A DNA stretch of 64,000 bases. Source: Microbulbifer halophilus (GTDB lineage Bacteria > Pseudomonadota > Gammaproteobacteria > Pseudomonadales > Cellvibrionaceae). The DNA lies in the NCBI RefSeq assembly GCF_026183675.1, contig NZ_JAPIVK010000027.1, positions 1-64,000 on the forward strand, given 5' to 3'. Below the pieces are notes generated by a model. That model ran no database searches and was not told the origin of the DNA. It saw nothing but the letters and a program-made list of their open reading frames with translations. This document shows positions 1-9,609 of the stretch, one piece after another. Both the position numbers and the translations under genes were made by a program. Every line of letters begins with the position of its first letter. Positions within the stretch are counted from its first letter, which is position 1.

Positions 1-32
1 AAAAAGTGCTGGTTTTTAAGAGTTTTTCTACA

Positions 33-151
33 GCCTGAACGCCGCGCTCAGTCGCAGCTTGCTTTGTGCGCATTTTGCGCGAAAATGGGAGCGCAGCGAC
101 CGCGCAAAAGGTGCGCAAAGTAAGCTGTCGGCCTGCAGCGCCTTGTTAATG
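33..151 (-). other. attC-like integron recombination site
   Basis: Two arms pair over almost their whole length: 34-81 against the complement of 101-151. Outer boxes pair CCTGAAC with CATTAAC (complement), both keeping the invariant AAC/GTT; then GCGCT-CAG faces GCGCTGCAG with one unpaired G, followed by CAGCTTGCTTTG against CAGCTTACTTTG and TTTTGCGCG against TTTTGCGCG. Outer AAC/GTT core, inner arms and extrahelical bases are the hallmarks of attC sites of mobile integrons. It lies directly after the stop codon of the minus-strand gene at 157-642, where a cassette's attC belongs. The call rests on structure only; no integrase gene is in the window. Confidence 0.75.
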
Positions 152-156
152 CGGCG

Positions 157-642
157 CTAGCTGTTGCTGACCCAGCTCGATACTGATGCGCATAGTTGCA
201 AACCATAAACCCAACCGACAAAGTCACCCAGATCCCTACCATTGAGACTTGCGTCAATAGTTTTGTTTCTAAAAGTAGTGGGAAAATCTTTTGGATTTCC
301 CCGAATATCCCAAACTCCATTATGGCCAATTGCGTTTCTTAGATGCCTTGCAAAAGGGTACCATTCCTGAGACGCAAATTCGCTAAACTTTCCGCTCTTA
401 TTTGCATACTTTTGAGCCGACTCAAAAGTCTCTAACAACATAAACAAAAAAGTTTTCCGAACAAAAGTTTTTGCTGTCCCATCGTTAAGTGAGTCCGAGA
501 ATTGTACATTGTACGACAGCCATGACTTTGGATGATCCTCGCCCTCTTTTAGAATAAAAATTTCGTTTTCTGAGATATTCATTTGATGCTTTGCAATGTA
601 GCTGCGAGTTGGCTCCCGAGTGGCCAAACTGTAGGCTCCCAC
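157..642 (-). CDS. HEPN-like hypothetical protein (integron cassette gene)
   Basis: A 161-residue protein from a GTG start; an internal ATG at 582 is an alternative, and neither has a strong ribosome site. It is predicted soluble with no signal peptide. Residues 102-107 read RNAIGH, matching the R-x4-H motif of HEPN-domain RNases and toxins, inside the helical stretch 86-110. Family membership is inferred from this motif and helical character only. The gene is AT-rich compared with the window and is followed immediately by an attC-like site, so it looks like a captured cassette. No partner nucleotidyltransferase (MNT) is visible beside it. It could be a stand-alone RNase toxin, a phage-defence protein, or an unrelated helical protein. 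Confidence 0.6.
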   Translation of the reverse strand: MGAYSLATREPTRSYIAKHQMNISENEIFILKEGEDHPKSWLSYNVQFSDSLNDGTAKTFVRKTFLFMLLETFESAQKYANKSGKFSEFASQEWYPFARHLRNAIGHNGVWDIRGNPKDFPTTFRNKTIDASLNGRDLGDFVGWVYGLQLCASVSSWVSNS

Positions 643-2201
643 GCTAAACCAAAATTAATCTCTGACGTATTTAATCTTTCTCTCGCAGTTTAATTTTGAA
701 GTCATGGAATTATTCAGCATTAACAGTTAATTCAAAAGCCACCGGCTTTATATTACCCCGGCTTCTATCTACACAAAGCCCCCAACCGATAAGGTCAAAA
801 ACTGACTGTAAATCATATAGATAGAAGTAAATGATCAGAAAACAGCCAGAATTATAAGGCGAAGCCTTGTGTCGTTGCTTTCTTTTTGTAGCTTTTGATC
901 TCTTTTGGGAAGCTATATAAATCAATAGGTTACCGATCTTTTCCTGTAGATAGAAGACATCCGCTTCTGATCTTGGCTTATGCAGGTACCGGCGTACCTA
1001 CCACAGGCAGGTGGGGCCTATATACCGGTTCCTTACCAAGATCCGGGATCAAGGACTTGGGATTCGGCTATGTCTCTTTTCGGGGGCTCCTGTTTGCGCG
1101 TCGCTGCACTGCCGTTCAATACGGCAGTAGGGGCAGGCATTAGCGAGCAAGGTACACTCGAAGAGCTGTATCAACTGGAAAGAGAAACATAATCAATGAC
1201 GCGGCAATCTACACGCTCTATTGACAGCGCTATCATTTGGTACCTATTGTGGGCTCGCAGTAGGCCAAAAGCCGAAACTTTCTGTTCTCAAAAGGAGCTC
1301 CAGCCGATTGCATGCCAGAAAGCCGCCAGGGTAGCTTTCTCCATTCGCTGCACTGCAGGGAGCCGATACTCAAGGATATCGGAGAAGACTAGTGACCGAT
1401 TACAAATCGAATAAAATCAACTGGTTACCGAGCGCACTATCCCGCGCTCCATATTCCATGCCCAGAATCCACTCCTTCAGGGAAAGGGCGTTTTACCGAA
1501 CAAGGTGATCATAAACCGTAGCTGCGCAGAAAAGTCCGTGCCATTGGAATGACCTTTTCACGAAAGCCGCGGGCAGCTGTATGGGATAACTGTTCATATC
1601 CGGATCACCGGGCCCCTCGATATGCCGTTGAACCGCCCACGTTATCGCTTTTCGGTCCACGTGTAGGACAGCTTCCCACCGATGCATCGCGGTTCAGATC
1701 GCTGCGGTGCCCAGCGGCAGTCCAAAAGTCGATAACTGCGGTGACGAGCCTGGTTCCGCTCCCGGACCCGGCGTCATACGTGGTTGACGGCGGCTGGTGC
1801 CGTAGAGACACAAGGCGGGAATTTATCCTCAGGAGACAGGCGTTCGCCGGAAGGACGGGCCTCACCTCTGCGCAAACCTGCGGGAAATAATAAAGGGCAC
1901 TGGTTAAACCACACTGTAGAAACAGCGAAAAGGCGCATTTTTATTGCGCCGGGTTCCAGTAAATCCTTTATCGATAGCGTTTTCCGGACTGCAACCCATT
2001 TTCCAGTCGGTATATAAGCCTTCGACTGGAACAGGCCTTTGTATGCCTGTGAAAAGTCCGCACCAGAATCTCCGGCATGCAAAGTCTTTGTATGCAGAGG
2101 GGATGTTGTAGATGCAGTAACGGTAGTTGTTGTAAGAGTCCGACAGGTTCTCCCTGTCGCTTTTTAATCAGTAAAAAATATCAATAAAGAGAGTATTCAG
2201 C
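643..2201. other. long intergenic region, no convincing gene
   Basis: About 1.56 kb holds only short reading frames (up to 113 codons) with no recognisable domain, no consistent ribosome sites and overlapping frames on both strands. The first 250 bases are AT-rich like the neighbouring cassette; the rest is mixed. Visible structures are a small hairpin at 1932-1950 (GGCGCA/TGCGCC) and a terminator-like hairpin at 2141-2165. A decayed gene or a non-coding RNA cannot be excluded. Confidence 0.5.
2141..2165 (+). terminator. terminator-like hairpin in the protease leader
   Basis: CGACAGG, five-base loop, CCTGTCG, then CTTTTT. It points toward the protease gene and ends 36 bases before its ATG. 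It may end an upstream small RNA or act as an attenuator in the protease leader. Upstream, CTTTGTATGC occurs twice (about 2036 and 2083). Confidence 0.5.
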
Positions 2202-3908
2202 ATGAAATTATTACGAAAACTATTAGTTACCTTCCTATTAGCTGCGTGCCTTCCATTTTCTGTCGGCACCTTCGGTGCGGCGACGATATTGTCCGCCGAG
2301 CCCGATAACGCGATACCCGACCAGTACATTGTGGTGCTGAAAGACGAAGCCCGGCTGAGCGCGATGAGTACATCGCAGTTCGTCGTGTCCGAGTCCAATC
2401 GCATGGCGTCGAATACCGGGGTCTCGGTAATGCACCGCTATGACAAGGCGATTCTCGGTTTTTCCGTCAAGGCGACACGGAAACAGGTACAGAAACTGGC
2501 CGAGGAGAGTTCGATCGACTATATCGAGCAGGATCAATTGGTGTACACCAGCGCTTCACAATCCCCGGCGACCTGGGGCCTGGACCGCATCGATCAGCGC
2601 GATCGCACACTGGACAACACCTATAACTACGATAGCAGCGGCAACAATGTTCACGCCTATATCATCGATACCGGTATTCTCGATTCGCACAATGATTTCG
2701 CCGGGCGCATGGGGAACGGTTATGCGGGTATCAGTGACGGCCGGGGTACCGAAGACTGTAACGGCCACGGCACACATGTCGCCGGGACTGTCGGTGGCAC
2801 TACCTGGGGTGTGGCCAAGGATGTCATCCTGCATCCGGTGCGAGTGTTCGGCTGCTCCGGGGAGACCAGCAGCTCTATTATCATCGACGCGGTGGACTGG
2901 GTAGCGGCGAATCATATCAAGCCCGCCGTGGCCAATATGAGCCTGGGCGGCGGTGCCTCGGTCGCCATGGATTCGGCGGTGCGCGATGCGGTCAACCAGG
3001 GTGTGACGGTGGTAGTCGCCGCGGGCAATGACAATTCCGATGCGTGCAATACCTCGCCCGCCCGCGAAAGCAGCGTGATTACACTGGCTTCCTCGACCAG
3101 GAATGACGCCCGCTCGAGTTTCTCCAATTGGGGTTCCTGTATCGATATATTCGGGCCGGGATCGGACATTACTTCGGCCTGGTGGACCGGCGCCAGCGCC
3201 ACCAACACGATCAGCGGCACGTCCATGGCCTCGCCGCACGCGGCCGGCACCGCGGCGCTGTTCCTGCAGGAGAATCCCGGCGCGTCGCCGTCCGCCATTG
3301 CCGATCGTATGATCAGCCTGTCGACCACCGGCCGCATCAGCGGTACCAACGGTTCCCCCAACCGACTGCTGTTTACCGAGCCCGGCAGCGGTGGCGGCAG
3401 TTCATCCAGCAGTAGCGGTGGCAGCTCCTCCAGCAGCAGTTCCGGCGGTTCATCCGGTGGCGGCTCCTGCAGCGCGCCGCAGTACGTGGCCGGCACCAGC
3501 TACAGCGCCGGCCAGCAGGTACAGAACCTCGGCGACGAGTACAGCTGCGATGTCAGCGGCTGGTGTTCATCCACCACGGCCTGGGCCTACGAGCCGGGCG
3601 CCGGCCTCTATTGGGAGACAGCCTGGACCCATGTCCGCAGCTGTGATGGCGGCAGTTCTTCCGGCGGCAGCTCCGGTGGTTCCAGTGGCGGTAGCTCCAG
3701 CAGCTCTTCGGGCGGTTCGTCCGGCGGCGGTTCCTGTCCCAACCTGCCGACCTGGGATTCCGACAGTGTCTATACCGGCGGCGACCGGGTGCAGCACGAG
3801 GGCGTACGCTACGAGGCCAATTGGTGGACACAGGGCGACAACCCGGAAGCCAACAACGGCGATCCCGGATCGGGCCAGCCGTGGACCTCGCTCGGCGCCT
3901 GCAATTAG
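2202..3908 (+). CDS. secreted subtilisin-like serine protease (S8) with two chitin-binding modules
   Basis: A 568-residue secreted protease. Residues 1-32 are a signal peptide and about 40-116 an I9-type inhibitor propeptide. Residues 125-392 are an S8 (proteinase K-like) catalytic domain with Asp156 (AYIIDTGI), His189 (NGHGTHVAG), oxyanion Asn276 (AAGNDN) and Ser341 ([12 protein letters not shown]). Gly/Ser-rich linkers (395-420 and 482-512) separate two cysteine-bounded CBM5/12-like modules at about 422-480 and 514-567, each with conserved Trp/Tyr. The modules should anchor the enzyme on chitin or similar polymer, freeing chitin from protein. It stands alone, facing ntrC convergently, with its own terminator. 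Family and layout are clear; the substrate is inferred. Confidence 0.93.
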   Translation: MKLLRKLLVTFLLAACLPFSVGTFGAATILSAEPDNAIPDQYIVVLKDEARLSAMSTSQFVVSESNRMASNTGVSVMHRYDKAILGFSVKATRKQVQKLAEESSIDYIEQDQLVYTSASQSPATWGLDRIDQRDRTLDNTYNYDSSGNNVHAYIIDTGILDSHNDFAGRMGNGYAGISDGRGTEDCNGHGTHVAGTVGGTTWGVAKDVILHPVRVFGCSGETSSSIIIDAVDWVAANHIKPAVANMSLGGGASVAMDSAVRDAVNQGVTVVVAAGNDNSDACNTSPARESSVITLASSTRNDARSSFSNWGSCIDIFGPGSDITSAWWTGASATNTISGTSMASPHAAGTAALFLQENPGASPSAIADRMISLSTTGRISGTNGSPNRLLFTEPGSGGGSSSSSSGGSSSSSSSGGSSGGGSCSAPQYVAGTSYSAGQQVQNLGDEYSCDVSGWCSSTTAWAYEPGAGLYWETAWTHVRSCDGGSSSGGSSGGSSGGSSSSSSGGSSGGGSCPNLPTWDSDSVYTGGDRVQHEGVRYEANWWTQGDNPEANNGDPGSGQPWTSLGACN

Positions 3909-3964
3909 TTGCTGAATGATTAAATTTGGTCGGCCCGGCAATCGCGGGTCGACGCAACAGATCG

Positions 3965-3988
3965 GCGGTCCCGCCACGGCGGGACCGC
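3965..3988. terminator. bidirectional terminator between protease and ntrC
   Basis: An 11-bp perfect inverted repeat (GCGGTCCCGCC / GGCGGGACCGC with the centre at 3976-3977) lies between the two convergent genes. There is no long T-run on either side, so it is a strong hairpin rather than a canonical Rho-independent terminator. Confidence 0.55.
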
Positions 3989-4031
3989 TCATCCGCGAAA
4001 CCTTTCCGTAAGCACTGTGGCGACAGGCGAT

Positions 4032-5453
<1,422 letters not shown>

Positions 5454-5474
5454 GGTCCAACTTCCACTAAACAG

Positions 5475-6536
5475 TTATTCGGATAACGGCAGATAGATCT
5501 GGAATACGCTCTGCCCGGTGCGGCTGTCGCATTTGATCAGGCCGCGGTGCTGGTTGATGATGTTCTGCGATATCGACAGGCCCAACCCCGAGCCCTCGGC
5601 ACGCCCGGAAATCATCGGGTAGAAAATCCGCTCGCGGATTTCCTCGGGAATACCCGGGCCGTTGTCTTCGATTTCGATGCGGCAAACCAGCGGGCAGTGG
5701 CGCCGGCCGATGGTGAATTGCCGCTGTATCCGCGTGCGCAGCACGATTTCCCCGGACGCCAGGCCGATACTCTCGTCGATGGCCTGCATCGCATTGCGGG
5801 CGATATTCAGCAGCGCCTGGATAAGCTGTTCGCTGTCGCCGGGAATCTCGGGGATCGACGGGTCGTAATCGCGGCGGATCTTGAGTTTCCCCTCGCATTC
5901 CACATCGATGAGCTGCGCCACCCGTTCGAGTACTTCGTGCACATTGGTGGGCTGCAGCTCGGCGGGTTTGCGCGGGCCCAGCAAGCGGTCTACCAGATTG
6001 CGCAGGCGGTCCGCCTCGTCGATGATGATGCGGGTGTACTCCGCCAGTTCTTCGTCCGGGAGTTCCCGCTGCAGCAGCTGCGCCGCCCCGCGGATACCGC
6101 CGAGGGGATTTTTCACCTCATGGGCCATACCGCGCACCAGGTTGCGGGTGGTCTCCTGGGCATTGATCAGCGCATCCTCGCGAGCAATACGCAGCACGCG
6201 ATCCATCGGCTGCACTTCCAGCAGCAACAGTCCAAGTTCCGCCACCGGGCTCACCGAGTAATCCACGGTGCGCATGTCCAGGTTGTGCAACCGCCAGGTG
6301 GCGCGGCGCACGGTGTACTTCTGGCCGGCGGCGATGGCGCTGCGCATGGCCCGGTGTGCATGGTTCGACTCCCGCACCACCTCGCTCAGGGGCTGGCCGC
6401 TGACCCGCGCGCTGGAAGCGGCCAGCAGGTCTTCGGCGGCGGAGTTGAGATAGCGGAGCAGCAGCTTGTCGTCGAGCACCACCACAGCGGAATTCAGGCT
6501 ATCCAACAGCTGGCGCAACTGACGGTCGTTGAGCAT
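5475..6536 (-). CDS. glnL: nitrogen regulation sensor histidine kinase NtrB (NR-II)
   Basis: A 353-residue soluble histidine kinase and phosphatase. An N-terminal PAS domain (about 8-115) is followed by the phospho-acceptor helix with GMAHEVKNPLGG (His near 139) and a C-terminal ATPase with N-box (LLNIARNAMQA), DNGPGIP and GSGLGLSI motifs. It phosphorylates NtrC under nitrogen limitation and, with PII bound, dephosphorylates it. No transmembrane segment is present, as expected for NtrB. It lies just upstream of ntrC; its upstream region carries an unusual tandem hairpin repeat. Confidence 0.96.
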   Translation of the reverse strand: MLNDRQLRQLLDSLNSAVVVLDDKLLLRYLNSAAEDLLAASSARVSGQPLSEVVRESNHAHRAMRSAIAAGQKYTVRRATWRLHNLDMRTVDYSVSPVAELGLLLLEVQPMDRVLRIAREDALINAQETTRNLVRGMAHEVKNPLGGIRGAAQLLQRELPDEELAEYTRIIIDEADRLRNLVDRLLGPRKPAELQPTNVHEVLERVAQLIDVECEGKLKIRRDYDPSIPEIPGDSEQLIQALLNIARNAMQAIDESIGLASGEIVLRTRIQRQFTIGRRHCPLVCRIEIEDNGPGIPEEIRERIFYPMISGRAEGSGLGLSISQNIINQHRGLIKCDSRTGQSVFQIYLPLSE

Positions 6537-6630
6537 GGTTCAGGTTCCGTATCGTTCGGCGGCGCCCCCGGCGCACAACCTTTTTTCTGCTAAGGAGGAC
6601 AGTGCAAGAAGCAAACCAAAATGGCGCACA

Positions 6631-6800
6631 AAAATGCCGGGAGCATTTTTGGGCAGCTTCAGCTGCCCCCGTAAGGGGCGGAGACCATGGACGGCCTCCG
6701 CACTAAAATGCCGGGCGCATTTTTGACCCGCTTTGGCTGACCCCGAATGGGGCGGGAGCCGCGGGCGGGCTCTGTCTTGAAGCGCCGGGGCGCATTTTGG
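6631..6800. repeat. tandem structured repeat, two 74-base units plus a partial third
   Basis: Units begin at 6631 and 6705 with AAAATGCCGGG(A/C)GCATTTTT, a palindrome, followed by a GCTT-centred palindrome, CCCCG(T/A)A(A/T)GGGG and a GC-rich arm. A third partial unit begins at 6781 (CGCCGGGGCGCATTTT). The 441-base gap 6537-6977 between ntrB and the DUF4124 gene contains nothing else recognisable; short frames here have no family. Confidence 0.7.
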
Positions 6801-6977
6801 TTTATCCCGGCATACGCGAAGCGCCGCGCCGGGCGCGACCGCGATTCAAATGGGGGCGGGGAAAATTCGGGCTCCAGCATGATGCACTATTGTGGTGCAC
6901 TGGTTAGAAAAACACCAGCGCCGGATTCGCCCGAGGTCGAGGGGAAGAGCGCGCCTGCCGGCGCGGCAGAATATGGA

Positions 6978-7673
6978 TCAGTCCCGAGAGCGCCGGTCGG
7001 ACGAATCGACCCCCGGTGCCACCGGCGCCCGGGGCGCCTGTTTGGCACGCGGCGCCGCGTTGTCCGGCACCTGGGCACCGGGGCGCTTGACGTAGAGGGT
7101 GATCGGCCGGGATTGCGCCAGCACATTGCCGGCGCCATCGGTCAGTACCGCCTGCACGCTGTGGGTGCCGCGCTCCAGCGCGGAAATATCCAGGCTGGTG
7201 CCGGAGGAGCCGCCCTGCCAGGGCTGGCCATCCACCACGGCGAAGAACTGGTGACCGCCCCGGGGCACCGGATCCAGCGCCACCTGCAGCACCACGGCGC
7301 GCTGTCCCGGCGGGATGGTGGCACCGTCCCCGGGACTGACGATGGCGATACTGAAGGGGCCCTCCTGTCGGTCCTGCTCAGCGTCATCTTCGCCCTGGTC
7401 CTCCGGCGACAGCTTGCGCCTCGGCAGCGGGCGGGGCGGGGCGATGGGCTGTACGTTGGTGGGGCCGATCTCGACCTTTTCCACCTCGTCCTTGCCGCTA
7501 CCCACCGGTGGGGTATCGGTGAACACCACTTCGCCGTTGGGGCCGGTGGTCTTGTAGACGGTGCCGCCGTCGGATTGGGAGCCTTTGTCACCATCGTCCA
7601 GGCCGCTGGTGCCGGCGAGGGCGATCAGTGGGGCGGCGAGCAGTGTTGCCAGTAGCAGGTTGCGGTGTTTCAT
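6978..7673 (-). CDS. DUF4124 domain-containing exported protein
   Basis: A 231-residue protein with an N-terminal signal peptide (LLLATLLAAPLIALAG). Residues about 38-60 (VYKTTGPNGEVVFTDTPP) are the DUF4124 signature, a small beta domain of unknown function common in gammaproteobacterial periplasmic proteins. A proline/acidic linker precedes an immunoglobulin-like beta segment (about 108-195). The C-terminus is basic and disordered. It lies between glnA and ntrBC in the same direction, an arrangement often seen in Pseudomonas-like genomes, but a role in nitrogen control has not been shown. The molecular function is unknown. Confidence 0.85.
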   Translation of the reverse strand: MKHRNLLLATLLAAPLIALAGTSGLDDGDKGSQSDGGTVYKTTGPNGEVVFTDTPPVGSGKDEVEKVEIGPTNVQPIAPPRPLPRRKLSPEDQGEDDAEQDRQEGPFSIAIVSPGDGATIPPGQRAVVLQVALDPVPRGGHQFFAVVDGQPWQGGSSGTSLDISALERGTHSVQAVLTDGAGNVLAQSRPITLYVKRPGAQVPDNAAPRAKQAPRAPVAPGVDSSDRRSRD

Positions 7674-7742
7674 GGGATCCCTTGTTGCGGTTGTGGCCGC
7701 TGGTTTGGGTAGCGCCGGATGTGACTGCCGGGCTTATCATAC

Positions 7743-7784
7743 AGCCCTCTCCCCCGGCCCCTCTCCCGGAGGGAGAGGGGAGAT
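7743..7784. repeat. palindromic intergenic element
   Basis: CCCCTCTCCC and GGGAGAGGGG form an inverted repeat around CGGA, preceded by a further CCTCTCCC. This CT/AG-rich palindrome type is dispersed in many proteobacterial genomes. It sits 40 bases from the glnA terminator, in the leader of the DUF4124 gene. Confidence 0.55.
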
Positions 7785-7826
7785 AGCAAGGGGAGACATC
7801 TATTACGAGGCTAGTTTACCGCCAAT

Positions 7827-7860
7827 AAAAAAGCCCGCACCTGGTGGTGCGGGCTTTTTT
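7827..7860 (-). terminator. Rho-independent terminator of glnA
   Basis: Nine-bp stem GCCCGCACC/GGTGCGGGC with a four-base loop, flanked by six A and six T, so it can work in both directions. It ends 42 bases downstream of the glnA stop. Confidence 0.92.
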
Positions 7861-7902
7861 GGAAAGGTGTGACGCTTTTGGCGTCACAGCGCCTGCGGCG
7901 AT

Positions 7903-9309
7903 TTACACGGAGTAGTACATATCGAACTCGACCGGGTGCGTGGTCATGTTCAGACGCTCCACTTCCTCGCGCTTCAGTTCGATGTAGGCATCGATGGCGT
8001 CGTCGGTGAAGACGCCGCCCTCGGTCAGGAAGGCGCGGTCCGCATCCAAGGCGTCCAGGGCCATTTCCAGGCTGGAGGCCACGGTCGGGAACTCGGCCAC
8101 TTCTTCCGCCGGCAGGTCGTAGAGATCCTTGTCCGCCGGGTCGCCGGGGTGAATCTTGTTCTTGATGCCGTCCAGGCCGGCCATCAGCATGGCGGAGAAC
8201 ACCAGGTAGGGGTTGGCGGTCGCGTCCGGGAAGCGCGCTTCGATACGCTTGCCTTTGGGGCTCGGCACGTACGGAATGCGGATGGACGCGGAGCGGTTGC
8301 GCGCGGAGTAGGCCAGGATCACCGGCGCCTCGAAGCCCGGTACCAGGCGCTTGTAGGAGTTGGTGGCGGCGTTGGCGAAGGCGTTGATGGCGCGCGCGTG
8401 CTTGATGATACCGCCCACGTAGTAGAGCGCGGTTTCGGACAGGCCGGAGTAGCCGTCACCGGCGAACTGGTTCACGCCGTCCTTGGAGAAGGACTGGTGA
8501 ATGTGCATGCCGGAACCGTTGTCGCCCACCAGCGGCTTGGGCATGAAGGTGGCGGTCTTGCCGTAGGCGTGGGCCACATTGTGCACCGCGTACTTCAGGA
8601 TCTGCACCTCGTCCGCTTTCTTGACCAAGGTGTTGGCGCCGACGCCGATTTCACACTGGCCGGCGGTGCCCACTTCGTGGTGGTGCACTTCGATTTCCAG
8701 GCCCATCTGCTCCATGGCGGAACACATGGCGGCGCGGACGTCGTGCAGGGAGTCGACCGGCGGTACCGGGAAGTAGCCGCCCTTGACGCCCGGGCGGTGG
8801 CCCATATTGCCTTCGCTGAAGACATTACCGGAGGACCAGGCCGCCTCTTCGGAATTGATCTTGTAGAAGGCGCCGCCCATTTCCGCGCCCCAGGTGATGT
8901 CGTCGAAGACGAAGAATTCGGGCTCCGGGCCGAACAGGGCGGTGTCGCCGAGGCCTGTGGACTTCAGGTATTCCTCGGCGCGCGAGGCGATGGAGCGCGG
9001 GTCGCGTTCGTAGCCCTGGCCGGTGGACGGCTCGACGATGTTGCAGCGCAGGATCACGGTGGCTTCGTCGGTGAAGGGGTCCAGGAAGGCGGATTCGTCG
9101 TCCGGCATCAGGATCATGTCGGATTCGTTGATGCCCTTCCAGCCGGAGATGGAGGAGCCGTCGAACATCTTGCCTTCTTCGAAGAACTCGCCGTCAACTT
9201 CCGCAGACGGAATGGATACGTGCTGTTCCTTACCTTTGGTGTCGGTGAAGCGCAGGTCTACCCATTTGGCTTCACTCTCTTTGATCAATCCGAGCGTATT
9301 CGCTGACAT
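7903..9309 (-). CDS. glnA: type I glutamine synthetase
   Basis: A 468-residue GS-I enzyme condensing ammonia and glutamate to glutamine with ATP hydrolysis; it acts as a cytosolic dodecamer. Visible are the beta-grasp N-terminal domain with [13 protein letters not shown], the catalytic EPEFFVFDD and [10 protein letters not shown] stretches, the arginine-rich [10 protein letters not shown] segment and the conserved NLYDLP-type adenylylation region (here DLYDLPAEE, Tyr near 397). Length equals that of the adenylylated GS-I class. The start has a strong site (GGAGG, seven bases before ATG). A sigma-54 promoter and an NtrC-like site lie upstream. Confidence 0.98.
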   Translation of the reverse strand: MSANTLGLIKESEAKWVDLRFTDTKGKEQHVSIPSAEVDGEFFEEGKMFDGSSISGWKGINESDMILMPDDESAFLDPFTDEATVILRCNIVEPSTGQGYERDPRSIASRAEEYLKSTGLGDTALFGPEPEFFVFDDITWGAEMGGAFYKINSEEAAWSSGNVFSEGNMGHRPGVKGGYFPVPPVDSLHDVRAAMCSAMEQMGLEIEVHHHEVGTAGQCEIGVGANTLVKKADEVQILKYAVHNVAHAYGKTATFMPKPLVGDNGSGMHIHQSFSKDGVNQFAGDGYSGLSETALYYVGGIIKHARAINAFANAATNSYKRLVPGFEAPVILAYSARNRSASIRIPYVPSPKGKRIEARFPDATANPYLVFSAMLMAGLDGIKNKIHPGDPADKDLYDLPAEEVAEFPTVASSLEMALDALDADRAFLTEGGVFTDDAIDAYIELKREEVERLNMTTHPVEFDMYYSV

Positions 9310-9370
9310 TGCAGTCCTCCAGGTCTTGAATTGGAATTTGTCGCTTGAACCCTTCTGTGGCTTCTAGTGA

Positions 9371-9386
9371 AGCAAGGAGTGTGCCA
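9371..9386 (-). promoter_or_regulatory. sigma-54 (-24/-12) promoter of glnA
   Basis: Minus strand TGGCAC-N5-TTGCT matches the RpoN consensus exactly. Transcription would begin about 50 bases before the glnA start codon. With ntrBC in the same locus this indicates nitrogen-limitation control. Confidence 0.92.
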
Positions 9387-9394
9387 AATTGGGG

Positions 9395-9408
9395 CAACGG
9401 CGCCGTTG
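9395..9408. promoter_or_regulatory. 14-bp perfect palindrome beside the glnA promoter
   Basis: CAACGGCGCCGTTG lies nine bases upstream of the -24 element. The position suits an operator or a DNA-bending site; the binding protein is unknown. Confidence 0.4.
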
Positions 9409-9522
9409 TGCGCTCACACGCACAGATGCAGCGGCTTGCGGCAGCGACCGATGCGAATTGGCGGCCAAATGGCCCGCCAGTCGCAGCCGGACGCACCAAA
9501 CCTGGGCGCACGTCGGCGCGCG

Positions 9523-9539
9523 TGCACAAATTTAGTGCG
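9523..9539. promoter_or_regulatory. probable NtrC-binding site (enhancer)
   Basis: TGCACAAATTTAGTGCG keeps the TGCAC-N7-GTGC frame of the NtrC consensus, about 140 bases upstream of the sigma-54 promoter, a usual enhancer distance. A weaker half-related sequence, GCACCAAACCTGGGCGC, lies at about 9493-9509. Confidence 0.65.
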
Positions 9540-9563
9540 CAACCAAGTTCGTGCCAGCTAGTT

Positions 9564-9569
9564 TATAAT
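9564..9569 (+). promoter_or_regulatory. -10 element upstream of thiI
   Basis: TATAAT, 40 bases before the thiI ATG. No good -35 hexamer is at the usual spacing. Confidence 0.4.
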
Positions 9570-9609
9570 GCCGCACCTTTAATCAACAGGCGGTACCTCA
9601 CGGAATCCC

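Noticed and set aside
643-720. Second attC at the 5' side of the HEPN-like gene
   Set aside because: GTTTAGC resembles a core but no pairing arm was found to the right.
895-1414. Short plus-strand frames in the empty region
   Set aside because: Overlapping frames of 70-82 codons with no domain and no consistent start signals.
1830-1900. Possible c-di-GMP (GEMM-like) riboswitch
   Set aside because: A stretch resembling GCAAACC exists but the other conserved parts of the aptamer are not found in order.
6659-6880. 73-codon minus-strand frame
   Set aside because: Lies wholly in the tandem repeat region and mirrors the repeat units; no start signal.
7936-9306. 456-codon frame antisense to glnA
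   Set aside because: Same reason: GC-driven shadow frame opposite a highly conserved enzyme.
9406-9424. TGTGC...GCACA palindrome as an NtrC site
   Set aside because: The half-sites face outward relative to the NtrC consensus; the site at 9523-9539 fits better.
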